DNA of 54,077 nucleotides from Winogradskya consettensis (GTDB taxonomy: Bacteria > Actinomycetota > Actinomycetes > Mycobacteriales > Micromonosporaceae). Made by a program: the position numbers and the translations under genes. The DNA lies in assembly GCF_018332715.1 (NCBI RefSeq), contig NZ_BOQP01000060.1, positions 1-54,077 of the forward strand, written 5' to 3'. Under the pieces are notes generated by a model. It worked only from the letters and a program-made list of their open reading frames with translations, did no database searches and was not told where the DNA came from. Of the stretch, positions 44,632-52,912 are shown piece after piece (the stretch's first letter is position 1; each line of letters starts with the position of its first letter).

Positions 44632-45051
44632 TTAGAGCTTGGGGAACCAGAGCGCAAGCTCGCGCTTCGCGCTGTCCGCGCCGTCGGAGGCGTGGACCAG
44701 GTTCTCCCGGTTGGACAGCGACAGGTCGCCACGGATCGTGCCGGCGGCGGCCTTGCGCCCGTCGGTGCTGCCGATCATCTCGCGGACCACGGCGATGACC
44801 TCGTCACCGGAGAGCACCAGCGCGGCCAGCGGGCCACTGGTCATGAACTCCTTGAGCGGCGGGTAGAACGCCTTGTCCACGTGCTCGGCGTAGTGCTGGT
44901 CGGCCAGCGCGGCGTCCATGGTGCGCAGCTCGAGCGCCTCGATCACGAGACCCTTGCGCTCGAACCGGCCGAGGATCTCCCCCAGCAGGCCGCGCCGCAG
45001 CGCATCGGGCTTGATGAGCACGAGCGAGCGCTCGACGGCAGGGGTGGTCAC
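44632..45051 (-). CDS. ndk: Nucleoside-diphosphate kinase
   Basis: The 139-residue enzyme equilibrates nucleoside triphosphates through a phosphohistidine. VERSLVLIKPDALRRGLLGEI, FYPPLKEFMTSGPLAALVL, TIRGDLSLSNRENLVHASD (the catalytic histidine is in NLVHASD) and the tail are typical. The GTG start at 45051 is chosen because AGGAGG lies 9 bases upstream; the frame extends further without family similarity. Its place near valS-folC is normal for actinomycetes, though the large VOC gene is inserted on the other strand. Confidence 0.97.
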   Translation of the reverse strand: MTTPAVERSLVLIKPDALRRGLLGEILGRFERKGLVIEALELRTMDAALADQHYAEHVDKAFYPPLKEFMTSGPLAALVLSGDEVIAVVREMIGSTDGRKAAAGTIRGDLSLSNRENLVHASDGADSAKRELALWFPKL

Positions 45052-45206
45052 TGGCGATGCCTCCTGAACAGCTTGACACGCCGGGGTTCGGCGTTTGCCG
45101 AGCTTATCGGTACCGGAATTCGCCCCCGTGCCCTTCCCCCGGCTCGGCACTTTCCACCCGTGAGACCGCTACGTAACCTCATGGGTAATTCCCCAGGAGG
45201 TCCACA

Positions 45207-48167
45207 GTGGCGAACCCCAACGGCCGGCCGGTCGCTCCGGCCCGCAAACTCGTGGCCGCGGTCGTCGGCACCATCGCGGTCTTCGTGATGCTGTTCGGCC
45301 TCGGCATGACCAGCTGGGCCATCGTCGCGCTCGGCGTGGCGATGCTGGCCCTGGCCATCGGCGTAGGACTCGTCAACGTGGCCCGCCGCGGCGCCCGCGC
45401 CTGGGTCTCCGGAAACGCGCAGGTCAAGGCCATCTCCGACCGCCCGACCACGGCCATCTACGGTCGCGCCGAGCTCCGCATCCTGATCATGGCCCCCGGC
45501 CTGCCCAACGAGGAGGTCACCGTCCGCGACCCCCGCGTCCCGGTGGCGAAGTGGCCGCTGCCCGGCGACATCCTCCCGATCACCGTCGACGTCGACGACA
45601 TGCGCCGCGTGAAGATCGACTGGGACGACGCCGAGACCCGCGCGGCCACGGTCACCAACGGCCCGCCACCGTTCTACGAGGAGGACCTCCCGGACGACGA
45701 CCTCCTCGGCGGCGAACCAGAACCACCCCCGTGGGTGACCCGCGACCGCCAGTGGGGCCGCGGCCCCGACGAACCCCCGCCGCCGCCCCCGACCCCCCGG
45801 GAAGCCGGAGACGACGACATCCCCCTCCCGCCACCCCCACCCCAGGTGATAGTCCGCGACGCCCCCGGCGGCCCCATCCTCGAAGGCCAACTCGTCGGCA
45901 CCGAGGACGAGTACGCCCACCAACTCCCCCAACGCGCCCGCACCGCCACCGCCACAGCCCCACCTCCCCCCACCGCCACCACCTCGGAGGCCCCACCCCG
46001 CCGTAACGCCCGGCCCAGCCCCCGCCCCCGCCCGGCGCCCTCCCCCACACCGGCAACCCCCGACCCGACCAACGCAGCAGCCTCCACCACCTACGACACC
46101 CCGACCTCACCAGCGCCACCCAGGCCGACATCCCCATCGCCGACCCGGTCCGCGCCCTCGTCGCCGTCCGCTCCAACGTCCCCGGCACCGTCCCGGTCTT
46201 CCGCACCGGACCGGCCCCGAACCCCCGAGCCGACCGTCCCGCACTCACCGGCAGCCGCGGCCGCAACCCGCACACCCGACCGGCCCCGCCACGCCCGCGA
46301 GGACGACGAAATCGACCTCCCCCTGGACGGCGACCCCGAACCACCCCCGGAATCCCAGCCCCGATCCCGGTCAGCCATGGCAGCAGGCATCATCGCGCCC
46401 CCGGCACAAGACCCCCCATCCCGCCACAAACCCCTGGACGACGACCTCCTCGGCGACCTGGAACCACCCCCCTGGCAAACCCGCACCCCCACCCCACCCC
46501 CCGCCACCACTCCGCCGCCATCTACACAAACCGCCGCAACCAGATCGGCGTCAACACCACCCGCTGCCCCCGAATCAGCATCAGCACCGGCCCCCACCGA
46601 CCGACCGACATCTGCACAGCCCACTGCCACCCCATCGGCATCCGCTCAGCCCACTGCCACCCCATCGGCATCCACACCGCACGCTGCCGACCGGTCGGTC
46701 GCCGAAACTCCCGCCGGACCACCGCCCAGGCCGGAGCGCGATGAGCCCAGGCCGGTCGCCCCCCACACGGGCCTGGCAGCAGCGGTAGCCGCCGGAGTAG
46801 CCGCGGTAGCCGGTGCTTTCCGCTCCAAAAAGGAAGACCCCGCACCCACCACGACCCCCCGCGACTCAGCCGCGATCCCGGCCCGCGACTACACCCCGCC
46901 GGACGACACCCCCGCAGCGACAGCCGCGATTCCGGCCCAGGATCGCACCCCGGCTCCGGACGCCCCTCCCCGCTCACGCCCGGAACCCACCCCCACCTCA
47001 TCCCCCCGAACCCCCACCCAGACCTCATCCCCGCCACCCAACCCCACCCCACTGACCAACCGCCCACCAACCACATCGCCCCAGTCGCCGAACGCCCCCA
47101 CCACCACATCCGGTTCCGCCGCAGCCCCGCTCCAGGACTCGCGACCTGACGCAGCCGCCTCTCAAAACCCGGGGCTTCCGCTCCAAGACTCCGGCCCCGA
47201 CGCAGCGGCCTCCCAAAACCCGGGGCTTCCGCTCCAAGACTCCGGCCCCGACGCAGCGGCCTCCCAAAACCCAGGGCTTCCCCTCCAGGACTCACGACCC
47301 GACGCAGCGGCCTCCCAGGACCCAGGCCCCGCCGCAGTCCCGCTCCACGAATCCCCCGGCACAGCATCCAGTTCCGCCGCAGCGCCGAACCTCAAGTCCC
47401 CAAGGCACGCCTCCGACCCGACGCCGACATCCCCGCCCGCCCCCTCACCCGGCCAACCAGAAGCGCCCAACTCCAAGCCCTCACCCGGCCCAGCAGCAGC
47501 CACGTCCGCCACGCCCCAGCCCAGCGGCCCTGCGGCGACACCCGCCCCACCATCCGCAACGGGTTCGGCCCAGGTCCCGCCCCAGGCGCCCAGGAAAGCA
47601 TCGGGATCCGCGACCGTGCCGCCGCAGTCATCCCGGTCCAGTGCGGGCATCTTCGTGCCGCCGCCCGACAAGGGCATCAGGGTTCGCGGGGCGCAGTTCG
47701 GGGGGAGTCCGTGGTCGGATCTGGAGGGTGGCTTCGAGCCGGCGAGCAGGGTCGACGACCTGATCACCGCGTACCCGAGTGCACGCCCCGGGCCGTCAGG
47801 GGCGATTCACGGCGTGGGGATCACCGTGCTGGTGACGGATCTGGGGCGCTCGATCGGTTTCTACAAGGACATGCTCGGGTTCTACGAGATCGATGCGGGA
47901 TCGGGCAGCGCGGTTCTGGCTTCGGGTGACACGCGACTTGTCCTGCGTACGGTGCATGATCTGTCCTCGGTCGGCCGGCTGATCTACCTGAACCTCGAGG
48001 TGGGTGACGTGGAGGCGGTCTACGAGGAGTTGAAGCGCAAGGGCGTGCCGTTCGTGCACGGCCCGCGCCCGGTGAATCGCGGCGACAAGCTCGAGCTGTG
48101 GGCGGCTTCGTTCCATGACCCGGACAACCACAACATCGCGATCACCCAGTGGCGTGCGATCCGCTGA
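45207..48167 (+). CDS. Membrane protein with giant disordered linker and C-terminal VOC domain
   Basis: The 986-residue protein starts with GTG (AGGAGG 6 bases upstream). Residues about 12-60 form two membrane helices (KLVAAVVGTIAVFVMLFGLG, SWAIVALGVAMLALAIGVGL). A conserved cytosolic segment follows (YGRAELRILIMAPGLPNEEV, DVDDMRRVKIDWDD). A Pro/Ala/Thr-rich linker of about 650 residues includes DDDLLG(G/D)xEPPPW motifs near 169 and 413, and four 17-mers PLQDSGPDAAASQNPGL. The C-terminal 120 residues are a VOC (glyoxalase/bleomycin-resistance) domain: GVGITVLVTDLGRSIGFYKD, then FHDPDNHNIAITQW. VOC metal ligands are not fully clear. Codon-position statistics suggest another frame between about 46103 and 46222. 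Function unknown. Confidence 0.78.
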   Translation: MANPNGRPVAPARKLVAAVVGTIAVFVMLFGLGMTSWAIVALGVAMLALAIGVGLVNVARRGARAWVSGNAQVKAISDRPTTAIYGRAELRILIMAPGLPNEEVTVRDPRVPVAKWPLPGDILPITVDVDDMRRVKIDWDDAETRAATVTNGPPPFYEEDLPDDDLLGGEPEPPPWVTRDRQWGRGPDEPPPPPPTPREAGDDDIPLPPPPPQVIVRDAPGGPILEGQLVGTEDEYAHQLPQRARTATATAPPPPTATTSEAPPRRNARPSPRPRPAPSPTPATPDPTNAAASTTYDTPTSPAPPRPTSPSPTRSAPSSPSAPTSPAPSRSSAPDRPRTPEPTVPHSPAAAAATRTPDRPRHAREDDEIDLPLDGDPEPPPESQPRSRSAMAAGIIAPPAQDPPSRHKPLDDDLLGDLEPPPWQTRTPTPPPATTPPPSTQTAATRSASTPPAAPESASAPAPTDRPTSAQPTATPSASAQPTATPSASTPHAADRSVAETPAGPPPRPERDEPRPVAPHTGLAAAVAAGVAAVAGAFRSKKEDPAPTTTPRDSAAIPARDYTPPDDTPAATAAIPAQDRTPAPDAPPRSRPEPTPTSSPRTPTQTSSPPPNPTPLTNRPPTTSPQSPNAPTTTSGSAAAPLQDSRPDAAASQNPGLPLQDSGPDAAASQNPGLPLQDSGPDAAASQNPGLPLQDSRPDAAASQDPGPAAVPLHESPGTASSSAAAPNLKSPRHASDPTPTSPPAPSPGQPEAPNSKPSPGPAAATSATPQPSGPAATPAPPSATGSAQVPPQAPRKASGSATVPPQSSRSSAGIFVPPPDKGIRVRGAQFGGSPWSDLEGGFEPASRVDDLITAYPSARPGPSGAIHGVGITVLVTDLGRSIGFYKDMLGFYEIDAGSGSAVLASGDTRLVLRTVHDLSSVGRLIYLNLEVGDVEAVYEELKRKGVPFVHGPRPVNRGDKLELWAASFHDPDNHNIAITQWRAIR
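47127..47330 (+). repeat. Four 51-bp in-frame repeats
   Basis: Units start at 47127, 47178, 47229 and 47280. Each encodes PLQDS(R/G)PDAAASQ(N/D)PG(L/P). Units two and three differ by a single base, indicating very recent duplication. Confidence 0.95.
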
Positions 48168-48175
48168 CAACAAAA

Positions 48176-48203
48176 AGCCGGCCGCCAGGAACGGCGGCCG
48201 GCT
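48176..48203 (-). terminator. Strong intrinsic terminator for the valS-folC-DUF4233 operon
   Basis: A perfect 11-bp stem AGCCGGCCGCC / GGCGGCCGGCT with a 6-base loop is followed, on the minus strand, by TTTTTG. It lies between convergent genes and may also stop plus-strand transcription of the VOC gene, although no T-run follows on that side. Confidence 0.85.
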
Positions 48204-48216
48204 CAGGCTCACAACA

Positions 48217-48837
48217 CTATTTGCGTACGGGTGGACGCCCGAGCGACCGCCGCACGTGCAACGCATACAACCAGGTAGCGCCGAAGATCAATCCGAGAGC
48301 GCCCAGGGACCAGTGGAAGAGCCCCGAGGCGAGGAGCAGCACCTGCAGCACCGTGCCGGCCGTCCACGCCCAGGCCGTCCCCATGCGCCCGGCCAGCACG
48401 ATCGCCACGACCGCTTCCGCGATGACGGCTCCGACACCCCAGCCGCTCAGGTGCCCGCCGAGAATCCGGATCGGCTGGATACCCAGCAGCAGAATGATCG
48501 CCTCGAGGATCAGCGTGCCCGCCCCGAGCCCCCGCACAGCAGCCGCGGGATTCTTCAACCCGGACCGCTGAGCCACATCCGCGTCGGCAGCGGTCGACTC
48601 GCTCCCGACCTCAACCGACCCGGCCTCAGCAGCCGACCCGGCCTCCGCAGCCAGCCCGGCCTCAGCAGCCGACCCGGCCTCCGCAGCCAGCCCGGCCTCA
48701 GCAGCCGACCCGGCCTCCGCAGCCAGCCCGGCCTCAGCAGCCGACCCGGCCTCCGCAGCCAGCCCGGCCTCAGTAGCCGGCCCGGCATCCGCGGGGGCCG
48801 GAGGCGTTTCGGCGGGTTCGGGGTGGGGCGTGGTCAT
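48217..48837 (-). CDS. DUF4233 membrane protein with 12-residue repeats
   Basis: The 206-residue protein has an N-terminal part made of the 12-mer EAGLAAEAGSAA repeated four times. The DUF4233 domain follows: SGLKNPAAAVRGLGAGTLIL and three or four membrane helices (EAIILLLGIQP, VGAVIAEAVVAIVLAG, WAWTAGTVLQVLLLASGLF, LGALGLIFGATWLYALHV). DUF4233 genes commonly sit directly after folC in actinomycetes; their role is unknown. The ATG overlaps the folC stop by four bases (ATGA). The terminator lies 13 bases past the stop. Confidence 0.9.
   Translation of the reverse strand: MTTPHPEPAETPPAPADAGPATEAGLAAEAGSAAEAGLAAEAGSAAEAGLAAEAGSAAEAGLAAEAGSAAEAGSVEVGSESTAADADVAQRSGLKNPAAAVRGLGAGTLILEAIILLLGIQPIRILGGHLSGWGVGAVIAEAVVAIVLAGRMGTAWAWTAGTVLQVLLLASGLFHWSLGALGLIFGATWLYALHVRRSLGRPPVRK
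48623..48792 (-). repeat. 36-bp tandem repeats, four full copies plus a partial one
   Basis: Units start at 48623, 48659, 48695 and 48731, and a diverged partial copy runs from 48767. They are essentially identical and encode the EAGLAAEAGSAA repeat of the DUF4233 protein on the minus strand. Confidence 0.93.
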
Positions 48838-50159
48838 TTCTTCAGCAGCTTCCTGGCGTCCGCGACGGTGACGACCGAGCCCGTGATCAGGACCGCGACG
48901 CCGCTGTGCTCGCCGTTGGTGTCCTCCTCGGCCAGGACGACGGCTTCCTCGATGGCGTCCGGCATCGTTTCGGCGACGGTGACGCGGTCTTCGCCGAAGA
49001 TGTCGATGGCCAGCTCGGACAGCTCGTTGAGGGGCATCGAGCGGGGCGAGCTGTTCTGGGTGACCACGAGGCGGGCGGTGACGGGCTCGAGGAGGGCGAG
49101 GATGCCCTCGACGTCCTTGTCGCCGAGGAACGCGGCCACCACGACGAGGTGGCGGAACGCGAACTCCTCCTCGAGGGCGGTGACCGTGGCCGCCATGCCG
49201 TGCGGGTTGTGGGCGCCGTCGAGCAGAATTGTCGGGGCGCTGCGGACCCGTTCGAGCCGGCCCGGCGAGTCCACGGTGGCGAAGCCCTCGCGGATGGTCT
49301 CCGGGTTGAGCTGCTTCTCGGGCCCGGCGCCGAGGAACGCCTCGACGGCCGCCAGGGCGAGCGCCGCGTTCTGAGCCTGGTGGGCGCCGAAGAGCGGGAG
49401 GAAGATCTCGTCGTAGACGCCGCCGAGGCCCTGAATGGCGAGCAGCTGGCCGCCGACCGCCTGGTCCCGGCGGACCACGCCGAACTCGCTGCCCTCGCGG
49501 GCGACGGTCGCGCCCATCTCGGCGCTGCGTTCCAGCAGGGGGCGCATGGCCTCCTCGGTCTGCAACGCGGAGATCACCGTGGCGCCCTTGTGGATGATGC
49601 CGGCCTTGGCCCAGGCGATGTCCTCGATCGTGTCGCCGAGCCACTCGGTGTGGTCGAGCCCGATCGGGGTGATGACGCAGACGCCGGCGTCGATGACGTT
49701 GGTGGCGTCCTCCTCGCCGCCCAGCCCCACTTCGATGACCGCGATGTCCACGGGCGCGTCGGCGAACGTCGCGAACGCCATCGCCGTGGTCATGTCGAAG
49801 TAGGTGAGCGGCTCCGCCGCCTGCTTGTCGATCAGATCGGCGAGCGGGGCGATCTCGTCGTACGTGGCGGCGAGCTGTTCCTCGGTGACCGGCTCACCGT
49901 CGAGGCTGATCCGTTCCCGGATGGTCTCCAGGTGCGGGCTCGTGTAGCGCCCGGTGTGCAGTCCGTGCGCGCGCAGCAGGCCGTCGATCATCCGGGCGGT
50001 CGAGGTCTTGCCGTTGGTCCCGGTCAGATGAATGGCCGGGTACGCCCGCTGAGGGCTGCCCAGCACATCCATCAGGTCCCGGATCTTCTGCATGTCGAAG
50101 TTCATGCGGGTGAAGCCGCGCCCGTCGAGCGCGGCGATCACCTCGTCGTAACTGCTCAT
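48834..50159 (-). CDS. folC: Bifunctional folylpolyglutamate synthase / dihydrofolate synthase
   Basis: The 441-residue Mur-ligase-type enzyme adds glutamate to dihydropteroate and folates. The ATP P-loop is in HLTGTNGKTSTARM near residue 48. The folate signature TGRYTSPHLETIRERIS and VIEVGLGGEEDATNVID follow, then LGLDHTEWLG-like (PIGLDHTEWLGDTIEDIAW) and LDGAHNPHGM segments. ATG at 50159 is chosen; AAGGGCGGG is upstream. Between the valS stop and this start a 13-codon frame fits with overlaps at both ends. It is cotranscribed with valS and the DUF4233 gene. Confidence 0.95.
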   Translation of the reverse strand: MSSYDEVIAALDGRGFTRMNFDMQKIRDLMDVLGSPQRAYPAIHLTGTNGKTSTARMIDGLLRAHGLHTGRYTSPHLETIRERISLDGEPVTEEQLAATYDEIAPLADLIDKQAAEPLTYFDMTTAMAFATFADAPVDIAVIEVGLGGEEDATNVIDAGVCVITPIGLDHTEWLGDTIEDIAWAKAGIIHKGATVISALQTEEAMRPLLERSAEMGATVAREGSEFGVVRRDQAVGGQLLAIQGLGGVYDEIFLPLFGAHQAQNAALALAAVEAFLGAGPEKQLNPETIREGFATVDSPGRLERVRSAPTILLDGAHNPHGMAATVTALEEEFAFRHLVVVAAFLGDKDVEGILALLEPVTARLVVTQNSSPRSMPLNELSELAIDIFGEDRVTVAETMPDAIEEAVVLAEEDTNGEHSGVAVLITGSVVTVADARKLLKK

Positions 50160-50197
50160 AGCTGTACCCGCCCTTGCGGGAGTAGTGACGTGCTCAT
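50156..50197 (-). CDS. Possible 13-codon coupling ORF between valS and folC
   Basis: ATG at 50197 overlaps the valS stop (ATGA) and reads MSTSLLPQGRVQL before a TGA that overlaps the folC ATG (ATGA). It may translationally couple the two genes. It may also be chance; nothing shows that it is translated. Confidence 0.35.
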   Translation of the reverse strand: MSTSLLPQGRVQL

Positions 50198-52833
50198 GCT
50201 GTGGGCAACGCTTCCAGGGCCGCCGCAATTCTCGTGAGGTCGGCCTCGGCCGTGGCCAGCCGATCCTTGATCTTCGCGACGACCTGCTCGGGCGCTTTGC
50301 TGACGAACGACTCGTTGCCGAGCTTGCCGCGGCACTGCGCCAGCTCCTTCTCGGCGGCGGCCTTGTCCTTGTCGAGCCGGGCCCGCTCGGCCGCGACGTC
50401 GATCGTGCCACGGGTGTCGAGGTCGACGGTGATCCCGCCGGTGACCGCGAGCGTGGCCGTGGCCGTGAACTCGGCGCCGGGAGCGTCGAGCCGGGCGAGC
50501 GAGCGGATCAGCGGCTCGTGCGTGTCGATGCCGACGTTGCCGAGACCCGTGAGCGCCGCACTCACCCGCTGGCCGGGGCGCAGTCCCTGGTCGGCGCGGA
50601 ACCGCCGGACCTCGGTGACCACCTTCTGCAGGGCGGCCAGCTCCTCCTCGGCGGCGTCGTCGATCAGCGCCTTGTCCACCGTCGGCCACGAGGCCCGCAC
50701 GATCGTCTCGGCACCGGTGAGCACGGTCCACAGCTCCTCGGTGACGAACGGGATCACCGGGTGCAGCAGGCGCAGCAGCTGGTCGAGGACGTGACCGAGA
50801 ACCCGCCGGCTCTGCGCCGCCCCGGGACCGTCGCTCGACAGGACCGGCTTGCTGAGCTCGAGATACCAGTCGCAGACGTCATCCCACGCGAAGTGGTAGA
50901 GGGTGTCGCAGACCTTGGCGTACTCATAGGTCGCGAACAGCTCGTCGACCTCGCCGACCACGTGCTGCAGCCGCGACAGGATCCACTTGTCGACCGATGA
51001 CAGCTCGCTCGGCGCGGGCAGGTCGCCCTCGACGGTGGCGCCGTTCATGAGGGCGAAGCGGGTGGCATTCCAGAGCTTGTTGCAGAAGTTGCGCGAGCCC
51101 TGGCACCACTCCTCGCTGATCGGCACGTCCGAACCCGGGTTGGCGCCGCGTGCGAGGGTGAAACGGGTGGCGTCGGCGCCGTATCGCTCGATCCAGTCGA
51201 GGGGGTCGACCACGTTGCCGAACGACTTCGACATCTTCTTGCCGAGCCCGTCGCGGACCATGCCGTGCAGGTTGACCACCTTGAACGGCGCCTCGCCGTC
51301 CATGGCGTACAGACCGAACATCATCATCCGGGCGACCCAGAAGAACAGGATGTCGTAACCGGTCACCAGCACGCTGGTCGGGTAGAACTTCGCGAGCTCC
51401 GCGGTCTGCTCGGGCCAGCCCATGGTCGAGAACGGCCACAGCCCGGACGAGAACCACGTGTCGAGCACGTCCTCGTCCTGGTGCCAGCCCTCACCGGTCG
51501 GCGGCTCCTCGTCGGGACCGACGCAGACGACCTCGCCGGCGGGGCCGTACCAGATGGGGATGCGGTGACCCCACCAGAGCTGGCGGGAGATGCACCAGTC
51601 GTGCATGTTGTCGACCCACGCGAAGTAGCGCTTCGACAACTCGGCGGGCTCGATCGTGACGCGCCCGTCGCGGACAGCGTCACCGGCCGCCTTGGCCAGC
51701 GGCCCGGTGCTGACGAACCACTGCAGCGAAAGCCGCGGCTCAACGGTGGTCTTGCACCGCGAGCAGTGCCCGACCGAGTGCACGTACGGACGCTTCTCGG
51801 CAACGATGCGGCCCTGCTCCCGCAGCGCGTCGACAACCGCGGGGCGCGCCTCGTAACGGTCGAGACCCTCGAACGGCCCCGGCACCGTCACGACGGCCCG
51901 CTCGTTCATGATCGTCAGGCTGGGCAGGTTGTGCCGCTGGCCGATCTCGAAGTCGTTCGGGTCGTGCGCCGGCGTGACCTTGACCGCGCCCGTGCCGAAG
52001 CTCGGGTCGACGTGCTCGTCGGCGACGATCGGGATGCGCCGCCCGGTCAGGGGAAGCTCGACCTCGGTGCCGATCAGGTGCTTGTAGCGCTCGTCATCCG
52101 GATGGACGGCCACCGCGGTGTCACCGAGCATCGTCTCGGCGCGGGTCGTGGCGACCACGATCGCGTTGTCCCCGTCGCCGTAACGGATCGAGACGAGCTC
52201 ACCGTCGTCGTCGGAGTGCTCGACCTCGATGTCGCTGAGCGCGGTGAGGCACCGCGGGCACCAGTTGATGATCCGGTTGGCCCGGTAGATGAGGTCGTCC
52301 TCATACAGCCGCTTGAAGATCGTCTGGACGGCCCGCGACAGGCCCTCGTCCATGGTGAAACGCTCACGGCTCCAGTCGACGGAGTCACCGAGGCGCCGCA
52401 TCTGCCCGAGGATCGCGCCGCCGGACTCGGCCTTCCACTCCCAGACCTTCTCCACGAATTTCTCGCGGCCCAGGTCGTGCCGGGAGAGCTGCTGCGCGGC
52501 GAGCTGCCGCTCGACGACGTTCTGCGTGGCGATGCCGGCGTGGTCCATGCCTGGCAGCCACAGCACCTCGAAACCCTGCATCCGCTTCAGCCTGCTCAGC
52601 GCATCCTGAACGGTGTGGTCGAGGGCGTGCCCGATGTGCAGGGAGCCGGTCACGTTGGGCGGAGGGATGACGATGGAGAAGGGAGGCTTGTCGCTCGCCG
52701 GGTCCGCCTTGAAGTAGCCGGACGATACCCAGTGCTCGTACCGCCGCTGCTCTACCTCGCCCGGCTGATACTGGGCGGAGAGGCCACCGGTGGGCCGGCT
52801 GTCGGGGGTGCGGGTATCGGAAGCTTCGGTCAC
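50194..52833 (-). CDS. valS: Valyl-tRNA synthetase
   Basis: The 879-residue class I synthetase has the HIGH motif in GSLHIGHALDHTVQD near residue 67 and KMSKS in GKKMSKSFGNVVDP near residue 531. The editing (CP1) domain lies between them (TTRAETMLGDTAVAVHPDD). The tRNA-binding C-terminal coiled coil (LDKDKAAAEKELAQCRGKL) is present. It attaches valine to tRNA-Val and hydrolyses mischarged threonine. It is the first gene of the valS-folC-DUF4233 operon and diverges from a membrane-protein gene, with 79 bases between starts. Confidence 0.97.
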   Translation of the reverse strand: MTEASDTRTPDSRPTGGLSAQYQPGEVEQRRYEHWVSSGYFKADPASDKPPFSIVIPPPNVTGSLHIGHALDHTVQDALSRLKRMQGFEVLWLPGMDHAGIATQNVVERQLAAQQLSRHDLGREKFVEKVWEWKAESGGAILGQMRRLGDSVDWSRERFTMDEGLSRAVQTIFKRLYEDDLIYRANRIINWCPRCLTALSDIEVEHSDDDGELVSIRYGDGDNAIVVATTRAETMLGDTAVAVHPDDERYKHLIGTEVELPLTGRRIPIVADEHVDPSFGTGAVKVTPAHDPNDFEIGQRHNLPSLTIMNERAVVTVPGPFEGLDRYEARPAVVDALREQGRIVAEKRPYVHSVGHCSRCKTTVEPRLSLQWFVSTGPLAKAAGDAVRDGRVTIEPAELSKRYFAWVDNMHDWCISRQLWWGHRIPIWYGPAGEVVCVGPDEEPPTGEGWHQDEDVLDTWFSSGLWPFSTMGWPEQTAELAKFYPTSVLVTGYDILFFWVARMMMFGLYAMDGEAPFKVVNLHGMVRDGLGKKMSKSFGNVVDPLDWIERYGADATRFTLARGANPGSDVPISEEWCQGSRNFCNKLWNATRFALMNGATVEGDLPAPSELSSVDKWILSRLQHVVGEVDELFATYEYAKVCDTLYHFAWDDVCDWYLELSKPVLSSDGPGAAQSRRVLGHVLDQLLRLLHPVIPFVTEELWTVLTGAETIVRASWPTVDKALIDDAAEEELAALQKVVTEVRRFRADQGLRPGQRVSAALTGLGNVGIDTHEPLIRSLARLDAPGAEFTATATLAVTGGITVDLDTRGTIDVAAERARLDKDKAAAEKELAQCRGKLGNESFVSKAPEQVVAKIKDRLATAEADLTRIAAALEALPTA

Positions 52834-52900
52834 CCGCCAAGTTTACGGAGCCCGCGCCGGTGCGTTGCGTCCGCCCGTCCTGCCTGTGGATAACTGTTGT

Positions 52901-52912
52901 TAGGCTCGCACG
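52901..52912 (+). promoter_or_regulatory. Candidate leaderless -10 element
   Basis: TAGGCT lies exactly six bases (CGCACG) before the ATG at 52913, the spacing of leaderless genes in actinomycetes. No ribosome binding site is seen before that ATG, in agreement. Confidence 0.5.

Noticed and set aside
46103..46222. Programmed frameshift in the VOC fusion gene
   Set aside because: No slippery heptamer with a stimulatory structure is evident, and two shifts in opposite directions would be needed; mutation or sequencing error is simpler.
51265..52893. Long plus-strand open frame opposite valS
   Set aside because: Antisense shadow of valS with no recognisable motif.
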